NCBI RefSeq assembly: GCF_002236115.1
Contig: NZ_NIWT01000009.1
Coordinates: 124,001 to 188,000, forward strand
Source of the DNA: Pseudomonas jessenii
GTDB taxonomy: Bacteria; Pseudomonadota; Gammaproteobacteria; Pseudomonadales; Pseudomonadaceae
DNA: 64,000 nt
Direction: 5' to 3'
Part shown: positions 26,896-35,969 of the stretch, in pieces
Layout of the letters: the number at the start of each line of letters is the position of its first letter
Position numbering within the stretch: the first letter of the stretch is position 1
Made by a program: the position numbers and the translations under genes
Notes under the pieces: model-generated
Told to the model about the DNA's origin: nothing
The model's database searches: none
Seen by the model: only the letters and a program-made list of their open reading frames with translations

Positions 26896-27429
26896 TCAAC
26901 CAAAGATGCTGCACAGCTCAATGCTGCGCAACCACTTCACTTGACGAGCCCCGGAATGACGATCGCTTCCCGAGACCAATGAAAGGTGTTCGCCGAGCTC
27001 CGTCTGCCCGTGCGAATGTTGTCGGTACATCACCAGCACCGCATCGCCCACGTCGGTATTGATCAGTTCGTTCCAACTGAACAACGCGACATAGCCGTCA
27101 CTGGCACGCGCCACCACATAGGCGCGTTTCCAGCCTTTAGGGTCATCACTCTTCAACCCGGCCTTGAGGACAATTTCCCGCAGCAGCACCCCGCGATAGC
27201 CCTTTTTCTGTGCTTTTTGCGCATTGCCCTCGCAGGTATTGCTGGTCAGTCGCACCCAGTCATAGCCCGGCATGGCTTGCAGGTCGGCCACGCTCAGGCA
27301 CAGCGGGATCTGCACTTGCCCGACCACCTCCAGAGTCTGCTCAGCCACATTGATGGCCGGGCGTGAAAACAACACGGGTTTGGCGCTGGGGCGAACAAGG
27401 CTTTGCACAGTCGAAAAAATTGAACGCAT
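26896..27429 (-). CDS. Molybdopterin-dependent oxidoreductase domain protein
   Basis: The 177-residue protein shows the oxidoreductase molybdopterin-binding (SUOX/MsrP-type) fold: LEVVGQVQIPLCLSVADL, then the candidate Mo-ligand Cys66 in SNTCEGNA, YRGVLLREIVLKAGL, and a short C-terminal part. It is shorter than MsrP and has no clear Tat signal, so it belongs to the short, poorly studied branch. AGGAGC precedes ATG 27429. It sits downstream of the OprD-type porin gene on the same strand with 78 bases between. Confidence 0.82.
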   Translation of the reverse strand: MRSIFSTVQSLVRPSAKPVLFSRPAINVAEQTLEVVGQVQIPLCLSVADLQAMPGYDWVRLTSNTCEGNAQKAQKKGYRGVLLREIVLKAGLKSDDPKGWKRAYVVARASDGYVALFSWNELINTDVGDAVLVMYRQHSHGQTELGEHLSLVSGSDRHSGARQVKWLRSIELCSIFG

Positions 27430-27507
27430 GGCGATGCTCCTGTCGTGGTTGACCAATCACTGGGGTCCCGGACTGGGCGATGGCAGTCCGGGACCGCTCC
27501 GCCGTGC

Positions 27508-28872
27508 TTAAAGCAGCGGCAGGCTGTAGCTGAGGATCAGGCGATTTTCATCCAGGTCGCTGCTGGCATTGCCACGCAAGCTGGCGTTACGCCAGGAAAT
27601 GCCCACCCCCTTGAGTGGACCGCTTTGCAGTGCATAGTCGATCCGCAGGTCGCGCTCCCACTCTTTGCGATCACCGGCGGCGGAGTCGATGTTGTCGCCA
27701 CTGAGATAAGTGACCACTGTCTTGAGACCCGGCACGCCAAGCGCCACGAAGTCATACCCGTACTCGGCCAGCCAGGTGCGCTCACCGGCGCTGAGGAACT
27801 TGCCGATCTGCCGGTCCGTGATCAGGTACGCAGTGGCTCCGTCGCCCTGGTTGACGAACGGGAACGCGCTGTCGCCGGAGACTTGCTGGTAGCCCGCGCT
27901 AAATGCATGGCCACTCAGGCTGTAGGTGAACAGGGCACTCCAGGTGTTGTTGTCCACTTCACCGGCGTGTGTGTCGCCCGCTTTCCAGAAACCGCTGCTC
28001 TTGTAGCCCTGGGCCCGTCCGGCCGCGTTGCCGTTCTTGCCATCGGCGCTGCTGTTGAAATAGCGCAGGTCAGTCTTCAGCGCGCCGGGGCCGATGGCCA
28101 TTGTGTGGATCAGGCCGAGGAAGTGCTGTTGGTAGAAATCTTCGAGGCTGCCGTAGTAGTACTGGGCGGTCAGGTTCTTGGTGATCTTGTAGTCGCCGCC
28201 GGCGAAGACGAAGGTGTCCGAGTCGGCCAGCGCGGTGCTGGCCGGAGTACCGGCGGGACGCGTCGCACCGCCGATGCGCAGATCGATATCGTCGGTGGAA
28301 CTGCGGGTCTTGGTGCTTTGCAGTTGGCCGGCAGTGAGGGTCAGGCCGTCAATTTCACTTGAAGTGATCTGCCCGCCTTCGAAGGTTTGCGGCAGCAGGC
28401 GACCGTCGTTGAAGTTGATCACCGGCAGCTTGGGCTGCAGGGTGCCCAGGCGTGCTTCGGTCTTGGAAATGCGCACTTTGCCGGTCACACCGCCCTTGGA
28501 ATATTCATCGACTGCATGGCCGTCACTGTCCGTGGGAAACAGCGCCCCCGGCGTGCGGTCGATACCGGCCTTGCCCACGCGACCGCCGCTGTCGAGCTTC
28601 AGCCCCATCATGGCGATAGCGTCCAGGCCAAAGCCGACGGTGCCTTGGGTGAATCCGGAGATCACGTTGAGTTGCAGCCCCTGCCCCCACTCCTTGGCCT
28701 GGCTGGTGTAGGCGGCATTACCCACCTTGCCCTGGCTTTCCCGGTTGTCCGAATTGAAATAGAAATTGCGCAGGTTCAGCGAGGCCTTGCTGTCATCGAT
28801 AAAACCGGCGGCGATGGCCTGGTGGGTCAAGCCACCCAGGGTGATGGCCAGGGCCAGGGGTTGCAGCTTCAT
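27508..28872 (-). CDS. OprD family outer-membrane porin
   Basis: The 454-residue protein has a signal peptide (cut after AIA) and the OprD-family start GFIDDSKASLNLRNFYFNSD, beta-strand alternation throughout, and a C-terminal strand ending NRLILSYSLPLL. Porins of this family let amino acids, carboxylates or other small solutes cross the outer membrane. The substrate cannot be read from the sequence. A GntR-like TTGTATAC sequence lies upstream near 28962. Confidence 0.92.
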   Translation of the reverse strand: MKLQPLALAITLGGLTHQAIAAGFIDDSKASLNLRNFYFNSDNRESQGKVGNAAYTSQAKEWGQGLQLNVISGFTQGTVGFGLDAIAMMGLKLDSGGRVGKAGIDRTPGALFPTDSDGHAVDEYSKGGVTGKVRISKTEARLGTLQPKLPVINFNDGRLLPQTFEGGQITSSEIDGLTLTAGQLQSTKTRSSTDDIDLRIGGATRPAGTPASTALADSDTFVFAGGDYKITKNLTAQYYYGSLEDFYQQHFLGLIHTMAIGPGALKTDLRYFNSSADGKNGNAAGRAQGYKSSGFWKAGDTHAGEVDNNTWSALFTYSLSGHAFSAGYQQVSGDSAFPFVNQGDGATAYLITDRQIGKFLSAGERTWLAEYGYDFVALGVPGLKTVVTYLSGDNIDSAAGDRKEWERDLRIDYALQSGPLKGVGISWRNASLRGNASSDLDENRLILSYSLPLL

Positions 28873-28948
28873 TGTGTTTACTCCGGTGCGGGTCTCTTGT
28901 TTTTTTGGTGTCCAGGGTCCGGGTTTGCCTGAGCTCTGGCGGGCGGCT

Positions 28949-28974
28949 TTCGCTATATATTTTTGTATACAGCG
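28949..28974. promoter_or_regulatory. Possible operator upstream of the OprD-type porin gene
   Basis: A short imperfect palindrome bounded by CGCT and AGCG contains TTGTATAC, the kind of site used by many GntR-family regulators. It is 77-102 bases before the porin start codon. No regulator gene is adjacent, so this is a weak call. Confidence 0.3.
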
Positions 28975-28979
28975 ATAGG

Positions 28980-30287
28980 CGCAGCGAGAGCCTGGAAACA
29001 GTCTGGTCGGGCGGCATCTTTCAAGATCATGACTTTGAAGTCAAATTAATTTCGACAGAGTATGCAGCTGCTCAAGGTGGCGATCGAATCACTGAGCGCT
29101 ACCGAGGTGTCACAACCAAAAACTACTACCGGCACGGTTTTCTGAGGTAACCGCGAGCGTTTTTTTGCATGTGCGAATTTGAAAAACAACCAACTTTTGT
29201 TTTCCAAGTTACGGTCAAATACAGACTCAATAATCGGGAATGTGGAGCTCGCGCAATTTACAGTCTGGAAAGTTAAATCGGGAAAGTATTCTGTAGGAAT
29301 CATCTCTCTTGAAAAAAAGAAAATTTACTTGAAATGTAGGACGAAGCTGACTTAACAAACGATCTACGTACTTTAAAATTCTTTCGTACAGAGCCTGACC
29401 TGTGTAGAAGGGCTCACATCAACTTCTGACCCCCTACATCTGCAGGATGGTACTTAGCTTGCTGCGTGGCAGTATAAATAGACCTATGACTACATGTTGT
29501 CTTGCCATCGGTATTTATGGCTTATTAATGCAACATCAGCCTGCTCGCCTTCTACTTGGACTTACAATAAAAGTCTCGGATCGGCAAGAAACGCTCATCT
29601 GTATCCGGAGCCAAGTGTGCCAACATTATAATTCCTATGGGTATTGACGATCGATCGAATAGGAGTATCAGGGCCTCTTGATGTAAAACAGGCTTTGGGC
29701 AAGTCAGGTGCCGGTTTTCGGCACTGGCGTCGTAACAGGAAACACGGACCGCGTTCGGTGCCTAGAGCAGAAGAATCAAAAGTAGAGCATGAAGCTATAT
29801 TTTTAATAATACAAAACCTATTAGTAGGCATTATATTATTACGACAAAAACTCAAATCTGCCTCGGACAATTTATTTTGGACATAGATGATATCGTGGAA
29901 ATTACTATTTCTCTCGGAATTGCTTTATTCCTTTCACTCACCGCAAAGGGGTGCGCATCATTTACAAATGCAAAACTCGGTCGAAACATTATCCAACGCG
30001 AGCACATACAGACCGTAATTTTACCAGTTGTAATTTCAACCATAATTTATTTTATTCCAAGATTGATGGTTCTTCTAGGCTTTCATCAACCATGAAAACT
30101 CATTTCTAATATACAACAAAAAACCTGTTGCAATGCAGTGGCAACTAGAGAAATTGTGCGTTTCAGGCACACTCCGATCCCAGTATTTACTGACGTGAAT
30201 AGTAAAAAATTTTTTAACAAATGGAGGTTGAATACTACACAAATAGAACGCTGACGATCATTAACGCCTAAAAAGGAATATTTAGTC
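28980..30287. other. AT-rich stretch with no firm gene, upstream of the microcin-like gene
   Basis: This stretch is far richer in A and T than the neighbouring genes and holds several short ORFs, none with both a good start and a recognisable product. The best is a two-TM ORF at 29877-30095. The composition change marks the left part of a horizontally acquired island. Confidence 0.6.
29877..30095 (+). CDS. Possible small two-TM membrane protein (72 aa)
   Basis: The ORF encodes two hydrophobic segments (ISLGIALFLSLTAKGCASF and VILPVVISTIIYFIPRL) with basic residues between them. The only full-length start is TTG at 29877, with GTG at 29895 as an alternative, and no clear ribosome binding site, so it may be a remnant. 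Small membrane proteins next to bacteriocin genes are often immunity proteins. Confidence 0.3.
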   Translation: MDIDDIVEITISLGIALFLSLTAKGCASFTNAKLGRNIIQREHIQTVILPVVISTIIYFIPRLMVLLGFHQP

Positions 30288-30581
30288 ATGAGAAAGTTAT
30301 CCAATATTGAAATATCTCAAGTTTCAGGCGCCAGCAATGGTAGCACTTTTGCAACTAGCGTAGGAGGTACTTTGGGTACTGCGGCAGGTGCTGCTATAGG
30401 GACTCGACTTGGGCATCCACTCGCGGGTGCGGCAATTGGGGGCGGGTTGGGAAGCATGGCAGGAGAAGGAATTTATAATGCAGGAAGAGATGCCGCTAAC
30501 GCGTGGAAACCAGGTACCTTTCCAGGTGGCTTTGAGGGATCTTCTTTTTTCCCTCAGACGCCCTCTAGTACTCCCAGTTAA
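30288..30581 (+). CDS. Microcin-like (class II bacteriocin) precursor peptide with double-glycine-type leader
   Basis: The 97-residue product starts with MRKLSNIEISQVSGA, closely matching class II microcin leaders (pattern MR-x-L-x4-E-[LI]-x2-V-S-G-[GA]), with a predicted cut after Gly14-Ala15. The mature part is very rich in Gly and Ala with GxxxG-type spacing (GAAIGTRLGHPLAGAAIGGG), which suits helix packing in membranes, has no Cys, and ends in a Ser/Thr/Pro-rich tail (PQTPSSTPS). AAAAAGGA lies 9 bases before the ATG. Such peptides are exported by C39-peptidase ABC transporters and kill related bacteria, but no exporter gene is in the window. Activity is inferred, not shown. Confidence 0.7.
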   Translation: MRKLSNIEISQVSGASNGSTFATSVGGTLGTAAGAAIGTRLGHPLAGAAIGGGLGSMAGEGIYNAGRDAANAWKPGTFPGGFEGSSFFPQTPSSTPS

Positions 30582-30662
30582 ATAACCGGGGTTCTACTGG
30601 ACGTACCTTAGTTCAGTGCGAGTACGCCCAGTAGATTTAAAATTATAACAGAGCATCGTAGC

Positions 30663-31151
30663 GTGATTGACCCCATGAATAGTGATACCTTGAAAAAACT
30701 TAAGCTAAGAGACCAATTATCAAAAGACCACCTTAAATTACTTTCATTAATTGAAAAAACCGTATTGGCTTACACACTGATGAGTTTAGTTTTTATTTTT
30801 ATGAACAAAATAGGACTAACAGAAGCATACCGAAGTAGCAACGCCATAGCCGGAACTATAGGTTATTTAGCTATGACAATCAAACTAATGTATTATGACG
30901 AAGCGCTTTCTGAATTAAGAACCCACATCGATATAAGCCAAGAAACATTGAAGAGCGCAATGCTCACCATCGATTATTCAGAAAAAAAAGATGGGGTATA
31001 CTACCCAAAAAAAAGAATGTTTAGCATTTTTTACTTCTGCAAATCTGAGCTTATCATTCACACAATCAAGGATAAAAACACTATATTGACGGGACCATAC
31101 ACCAAGCTACTGAAGCTTTCAAATATAATAGAGCGGGATGTGTATAGCTGA
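30663..31151 (+). CDS. Two-TM membrane protein, candidate immunity protein for the adjacent peptide
   Basis: The product (162 residues from GTG 30663, 158 from ATG 30675) has two TM helices (about residues 31-52 and 59-80) and a C-terminal basic cytosolic domain. The gene is AT-rich like the peptide gene and starts about 80 bases after it on the same strand. No family is recognised. Position, size and topology suit an immunity protein (inference). The start is uncertain because neither candidate has a strong ribosome binding site. Confidence 0.6.
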   Translation: MIDPMNSDTLKKLKLRDQLSKDHLKLLSLIEKTVLAYTLMSLVFIFMNKIGLTEAYRSSNAIAGTIGYLAMTIKLMYYDEALSELRTHIDISQETLKSAMLTIDYSEKKDGVYYPKKRMFSIFYFCKSELIIHTIKDKNTILTGPYTKLLKLSNIIERDVYS

Positions 31152-31436
31152 GTATTAAACAAAGCACATGGTGCACAACTCCCTCTGCGAAAAAATCCTG
31201 AGCCGGCTAACAGCAATGATACCGGCTCAAATCTAACGATCAAACTTTTGACGAATTTTAATAGCAACCAAGTATCTTTGTTACTTACCAGAAGTAAGAT
31301 CAGGCCCTGAGGAAAAATCTGCGTACAGTATATGAATTGGTACATAGTGCCCGGGGGATAAGCTCAAATTCAACGCCGCCCTTAGAGTCAGCCCTTTCAA
31401 GGGCTTCGTTTAGAATCTCCTAAAACTCCAGTCAGG
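31152..31436. other. Intergenic stretch with minus-strand terminator and probable IS left end
   Basis: A 7-bp stem GAGCCGG/CCGGCTC at 31200-31228 has an A-run on its left, so it reads as a T-tailed terminator on the minus strand. The last 90 bases before the transposase start (31350-31436) change to higher GC and are likely the left end of the insertion sequence. Inverted-repeat ends could not be defined. Confidence 0.4.
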
Positions 31437-32438
31437 GTGACGAAAACGATGTGGGCAGAAGTTCTAGCGCGGTTTGAAAAAAAGACACCGGCCAGTGTCA
31501 TGGCCAAGTTGATACTGGAGCAGGCTGTTCCTGCCGAATGGGTTGATCAGGTGTTTGAAGAACACCGTCAACGCCAATACCCGCGTGAGCTTTTGTTTTC
31601 GACCATCGTTGAGCTGATGTCCCTTGTTCCATTGGGTTTGCGCCCTTCCTTGCATGCCGCTGCCCGCCAGATGGATGACCTACCGGTTACCTTGGCGGCG
31701 CTCTATGACAAGGTCAGTCGCACAGAGCCTGCATTGCTGCGGGCGTTGGTCACAGGAAGCGCTGAGCGTCTGACCCCGACGATAGAGGCGTTGGGTTGTC
31801 CCGCCATTTTGCCCGGCTGGCAATTGCGCATTGTCGACGGTAACCACCTGCCTTCTACCGAAAAACGCTTGGGGGCTTTGCGGCGGGAACGAGGTGCGGC
31901 CCAGCCAGGGTTTTCAGTCGTGGTCTACGACCCGGACCTGGATCAGATCGTCGACTTGCAGCCTTGCGAGGATGCCTACGCGAGTGAACGCGTCAGCGTG
32001 CTGCCGTTGTTGGCCCGCGCCACTAAGGGCCAGCTGTGGATGGCCGATCGGCTGTATTGCACGCTGCCCGTTATGCAAGCCCGCGAAGAAACGCAGGCTT
32101 CGTTGACCCCCCTTCATCGGGATGACTCAGACAACCTTTTCGCTCAAGTCTGGGGAGAAAAGTCTATGTTGCTGGCTGCGCCTCACCACCGCATTGCATT
32201 GGGTAGTTGGTCGACTTCGCCTAACGGCGGCCTGGAAGGTTGCGACTTCGACCCGTCAAATCCGAATTTTGAGGAGTTTCCGACAGCAAAACATGTGAGC
32301 TTTTTTGCGGTGCATTTGAAACCCGGCGATTTACTCTTTTTACCTGAAGGCTGGTTTCACCAAGTAAGGTCGTTGACTTCGTCCCTCTCGATAAACTTCT
32401 GGGTAAATTCGGTGCGTGAGAAAATCGATAGCAATTGA
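31437..32438 (+). pseudogene. Chimera: IS4-type transposase N-terminus joined in frame to a cupin_8/JmjC-like C-terminus
   Basis: Residues 1 to about 217 are the first half of an IS4-type DDE transposase, with catalytic Asp134 (RIVDGNHLPS) and Asp204 (WMADRLYC). The third catalytic residue and the rest of the roughly 430-residue enzyme are missing. From about residue 222 the frame becomes a cupin_8-like domain with LTPLHRDDSDNLFAQVWG, Fe-ligand candidates His227, Asp229 and His308 (LPEGWFHQV), and the ending SLSINFWVNS. The cupin lacks its N-terminal half. The junction is near 32080-32100. This is most simply a deletion scar after an IS insertion. Whether the hybrid is translated is unknown. 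Confidence 0.8.
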
Positions 32439-32491
32439 GCATTTCAAGCACTGGACACCATGAACCTTCCCAAGGTCAACGCCGCACCTAA

Positions 32492-32575
32492 TCAAGTCGG
32501 CGGAATCGTCGCCAGCATACCGATCAGGATGGTCAACAGCAGAAAACCACCGAGAAAAATCGTCATCTTGGCCAT
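32492..32575 (-). CDS. Small conserved-looking membrane peptide (27 aa)
   Basis: The ORF encodes MAKMTIFLGGFLLLTILIGM followed by LATIPPT, a single TM helix. GGGAGG lies at a proper distance upstream of the ATG at 32575. It sits 70 bases after the desaturase-family gene on the same strand, so it may be co-transcribed. Function unknown. Confidence 0.55.
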   Translation of the reverse strand: MAKMTIFLGGFLLLTILIGMLATIPPT

Positions 32576-32643
32576 GGGGCCTCCCACACTATGAATTGGC
32601 GGTACAGGGGTGGCGTGTGCTGCCCGAGCGGCGTACCGAAGAC

Positions 32644-33726
32644 TTATTGTGGGCTGGCGGCTGTATCCGTTACAGAGGCAGATTGCGCTGAAAAATACGG
32701 ATCAGATCCACTTTCAGGTTGTGCTTTCGGGGGGTTTCCCGGAAGGAGTTTGCGGGCGATGTCCACGAAAGGCGTGACGATCAACCCCTGCAGCGTCAGG
32801 TAACGCTCGTGATCCTGTTCACCGGTGCCGAAGTGAATGGCCTCGGGTGTGGACCGGGTGACGTAGAGCGTGCCGAACATCCAGTCCCACAGTGACAGAT
32901 TGATGCCGAAGTTCTTGTTGAAGTGTCGCGGTGCATCGCTGTGATGAATCTGGTGTTGCGCCGGGCTGCTCAGCACCCGTTCCAGCACCGGCCCGAAGGA
33001 AAACCAGACATGGCTGTGACGCAGGTTGGCCGCCAGGCCATTGAAGATGAACACCATGTAAGTCACGCCAAACAAGGTATAGCGGCTGATCTCCCCGCCG
33101 CAGGCGTACCAGAAGACCCCGGCAAATGCGCCGACGCAGATGATATCCGTGAGCTTTTCGACCACCTCTTCCAGAAAGTGCACGCGGCTGGCCGTCGCCG
33201 GCACCAGCACGGGCGCCGAATGATGGACTTTGTGGAAGGCCCACAGATACCGCGAATGGAAAGCGCGATGGCCCCAGTAATGGCTGAAATCCTTGACCAG
33301 AAATACGCCCAGCCCATAGAGCAGGGTCAGCGCCAGGTTCTCTTCCACTTGCGTACGCGCGCCCCACAGCTGGGTGAAGAACGCGATGTAGTCCGCTGAA
33401 CGCAAGACGTACGGATCGACCAGGCCGACGATGGGCAGCACCAGGGCAACCTTGAGGATGGCGAGTACGAAGTAGTAGCGGTAGTCGAGCAGCGCCGAGC
33501 GATGCAGGTACACCCGGTAGCCGCCGATGAACTGCCCGAATGAGCGCGCGTCGGTCAAGCCCCGGGATTTGCGGTAGCGGAACAGGCAATAGGCGACGCT
33601 GTAAGACATGCAGAGAAAGGCTAGACCGAGTCTGCCGTTGAAGTCGAAAATGCCCAGGAACTGCCGGGTGACCGGCTCGAATACCCACTGGGATAAATGA
33701 AGATGGATTGCGGCGAGAACATCCAT
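32644..33726 (-). CDS. Sterol desaturase / fatty acid hydroxylase superfamily protein
   Basis: The 360-residue integral membrane protein contains the di-iron His clusters of the family: HYWGHRAFH near residue 150, HKVHHSA near 168 and HQIHHSD near 264, with HSHVWF between. Several TM helices precede and surround them. Such enzymes use oxygen and two irons to hydroxylate or desaturate lipids at the inner membrane; the substrate is not known. The C-terminal 30 residues are Ser/Pro-rich and probably disordered. Confidence 0.88.
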   Translation of the reverse strand: MDVLAAIHLHLSQWVFEPVTRQFLGIFDFNGRLGLAFLCMSYSVAYCLFRYRKSRGLTDARSFGQFIGGYRVYLHRSALLDYRYYFVLAILKVALVLPIVGLVDPYVLRSADYIAFFTQLWGARTQVEENLALTLLYGLGVFLVKDFSHYWGHRAFHSRYLWAFHKVHHSAPVLVPATASRVHFLEEVVEKLTDIICVGAFAGVFWYACGGEISRYTLFGVTYMVFIFNGLAANLRHSHVWFSFGPVLERVLSSPAQHQIHHSDAPRHFNKNFGINLSLWDWMFGTLYVTRSTPEAIHFGTGEQDHERYLTLQGLIVTPFVDIARKLLPGNPPKAQPESGSDPYFSAQSASVTDTAASPQ

Positions 33727-33803
33727 ACCGGGCTGCCCGACGTAAATGGAAGAGCAATTGTAAATGAGAACGAGTCTTTAGTGTGTTGAATGATGCCCGG
33801 TTT

Positions 33804-34466
33804 TTATCCACCCAGCGCAATGATTGCAAGGATCAGCACGCCCCCCGTGGCGGCCATGATCACCCCACCCTGCCATTGCGTGGCGCCAGCGTATCTGGCG
33901 AGCAGCCAGCCTGCGATGAACAGCACCACAAGCCCGATCAGGTTGGACAGGCGGATGGCGAGCGCCGTTTGATCGAGCAGTATGAACGGCACCACCAACG
34001 GAAATGTCGAGCACACGACCAACAGGAAAACACCGAGGGCGCCCCTGAAGTCGCTCCAGCCGAGGCCGGCCCTGATCGGCAAGGGGGGCTGCTCGAGCAG
34101 CCGACGGCGCAACAACTCCAGGCCCTCACTGCCGGCCGCCGTCGCGAACTGCAACGGCAACACTTGCGCAACGAGCGCCTGACCGACCGCGGCGTCCGTG
34201 CCATTACGCAAGGCCATGTACAGCTTGATCCTGCGCGTGCGCTCGACCAGTGCGCGCAACAGGTACATGACCGCATCGGCCAGTCCCCAGGCGAGATTGC
34301 AGCCGAGCGCGGCAATCATCATCGTGCGTTCGGCGGCCTGGTCTGCCGTGGCCACGCTGATGGTGCCGGTGAACGTCATGGCCATCAGCAGGCCGAAGAT
34401 CACCTCGGTAATGCGCTCGACAGGGTCAAGTACAGGCGCCCTCTCGAATTGAGCATTGGTTGGCAT
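33804..34466 (-). CDS. VIT1/CCC1-like membrane protein
   Basis: The 220-residue protein has about five TM helices. The N-terminal part (PVERITEVIFGLLMAMTFTG, then NLAWGLADAVMYLL) resembles the VIT1/CCC1 family of iron/manganese transporters, but no full set of metal-site residues could be confirmed by eye. GAGGTGA precedes ATG 34466. The role is uncertain. Confidence 0.7.
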   Translation of the reverse strand: MPTNAQFERAPVLDPVERITEVIFGLLMAMTFTGTISVATADQAAERTMMIAALGCNLAWGLADAVMYLLRALVERTRRIKLYMALRNGTDAAVGQALVAQVLPLQFATAAGSEGLELLRRRLLEQPPLPIRAGLGWSDFRGALGVFLLVVCSTFPLVVPFILLDQTALAIRLSNLIGLVVLFIAGWLLARYAGATQWQGGVIMAATGGVLILAIIALGG

Positions 34467-34584
34467 GAACTCACCTCGTCGGTCAGGTACCGGTTGTTCC
34501 GGCTGGATATCCGCATCCCCGTCAAGTGTAGATTGAACGGCTACACTCAGGCGCACACGCTATCTGCTTCAAGAGGACTGGTTC

Positions 34585-34956
34585 ATGCTTGAATACTTCG
34601 CCCTGGGCGTACTGATATTTGTAGGACTCTTCTTGTTCTACGGGATCATCCTGCTCCACGACATCCCCTATGAAATTGCCGTCCACCGCAACCACCCTCA
34701 CCAGGATGCGATCCACGCCACCGGCTGGGTCAGCCTCTTCACCTTGCACGCACTCTGGCCGTTCCTTTGGATCTGGGCGATGGCCTATCGGGAGGACCGG
34801 GGCTGGGGTTTCAGTGACGGACATTCACCCAAAAGTCATGTGGTTCACCTCGAACAACAGGTCGCCGAGCTGCAAGGCCGGATCGAGCGCCTGGAGTCAG
34901 CGATGGGTACGGCACAGAATCGTGTGCCAACGGACAATCTCGGCGAGGGCATTTGA
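34585..34956 (+). CDS. yiaW: DUF3302 inner-membrane protein (YiaW-like)
   Basis: The 123-residue protein has two TM helices (about 3-25 and 45-67) separated by a short polar loop with HDIPYEIAVHRNHPHQD, and a C-terminal coiled coil (LEQQVAELQGRIERLESAM). In enterobacteria YiaW (DUF3302) is encoded beside the HlyD-type protein YiaV. The same pairing occurs here, with three bases between the genes, so they probably act together in envelope transport. Precise function unknown. Confidence 0.85.
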   Translation: MLEYFALGVLIFVGLFLFYGIILLHDIPYEIAVHRNHPHQDAIHATGWVSLFTLHALWPFLWIWAMAYREDRGWGFSDGHSPKSHVVHLEQQVAELQGRIERLESAMGTAQNRVPTDNLGEGI

Positions 34957-34959
34957 GCC

Positions 34960-35919
34960 ATGGATCTCTTACTCATTCTGACGTATGCCGCTCTCTGCGT
35001 AGCCATCTTCAAGATCTTCCGCATCCCCCTGAACAAATGGACGGTGCCCACGGCGGTGCTGGGCGGGATCGTGATTATCGGCACGCTGATTTTCACGATG
35101 AACTACAACCACCCCTACTCCGAGGTGGCGCGTTCCTATTTCGTATCGGTTCCGGTGATACCCGTGGTCAGCGGCCAGGTGATCGATGTATCGGTGAAGA
35201 CCAACCAGCCCCTGGAAAAAGGCGATGTGCTGTTTCGCATCGACCCTGCACCTTTCGAATACCGGGTGAAATCCCTCAAGGCACAGCTGATTGCCGCCCA
35301 GGCCGATCGCGCCCGGATCACCGAGTTGATCAAGCGTAACTTCAGTACCCAACGGGAACTGGATATGGTGGTCGCTCGCAGTGACGACCTGAAGGCACAA
35401 CTGGACAACGCGCAGTACGAACTCGACAACACCACCGTCCGTGCGCCGAGCAAAGGCTTCGTCACCCATGTTTCACTGCGTCCGGGCATGATGGCGACCA
35501 AGTTGCCGCTGCGCCCTTCGATGGTCTTCATTCCCGCCGAAGGGCATTACTTCTCCGCGTGGATGCGCCAGAACAGCCTGTTGCGCCTGACCGAGGGCGA
35601 CGAGGCCGAGATCGCTTTCGACGGCATTCCAGGCAAGGTTTTCGAAGGCAAGGTCAAGACCGTCGTTTCGGTCATCGCCGAAGGCCAGATCCAACCGTCG
35701 GGCACACTGATCAGCTTCACCGGTTCACCGCCGGCCGGCCGGGTTCCGGTGATCATTGAGATCACCGATCCCGACTATGCCCAGTACGCCGACCAGATGC
35801 CCGGCGGCGCCTACGGCCAGGCGGCGTTGTACAGCCAGCATTTCCACCACATCGCGATGATGCGCAAAATCCTTCTGCGCATGGCGGCATGGATGAATTA
35901 CATCTTTCCGTTCCACTAA
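34960..35919 (+). CDS. yiaV: HlyD-family membrane fusion protein (YiaV-like)
   Basis: The 319-residue protein starts with two closely spaced TM segments (about residues 2-18 and 25-45). The biotinyl-lipoyl-like half-motif (VVSGQVIDVSVKTNQPLEKG), a short helical hairpin near 105-150 and the second half-motif (VRAPSKGFVTHVSLRPG) follow. It resembles adaptor proteins that link inner-membrane transporters to the outer membrane, or the AaeA/EmrA group. No dedicated transporter gene is adjacent other than the DUF3302 partner. Confidence 0.87.
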   Translation: MDLLLILTYAALCVAIFKIFRIPLNKWTVPTAVLGGIVIIGTLIFTMNYNHPYSEVARSYFVSVPVIPVVSGQVIDVSVKTNQPLEKGDVLFRIDPAPFEYRVKSLKAQLIAAQADRARITELIKRNFSTQRELDMVVARSDDLKAQLDNAQYELDNTTVRAPSKGFVTHVSLRPGMMATKLPLRPSMVFIPAEGHYFSAWMRQNSLLRLTEGDEAEIAFDGIPGKVFEGKVKTVVSVIAEGQIQPSGTLISFTGSPPAGRVPVIIEITDPDYAQYADQMPGGAYGQAALYSQHFHHIAMMRKILLRMAAWMNYIFPFH

Positions 35920-35929
35920 CCTGGCAGCA

Positions 35930-35969
35930 CCGGCAACTGGCTCAATCCTTGAATGGGGCCAGTTGCCGG
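35930..35969. other. Strong hairpin after yiaV
   Basis: A near-perfect 12-bp inverted repeat (CCGGCAACTGGC/GCCAGTTGCCGG) begins 10 bases after the yiaV stop. It lacks a T-run, so it is a possible mRNA-stabilising or Rho-linked structure rather than a classical terminator. Confidence 0.55.

Noticed and set aside
29595-29886. Overlapping ORFs on both strands around 29.6-29.9 kb
   Set aside because: Neither has a supported start or recognisable domain; they overlap each other, so at most one could be real, and no evidence favours either.
34960-35919. YiaV-like HlyD protein as exporter part for the microcin-like peptide
   Set aside because: It pairs with DUF3302 in a conserved unit and is outside the AT-rich island; microcin exporters have a C39-peptidase ABC gene, absent here.
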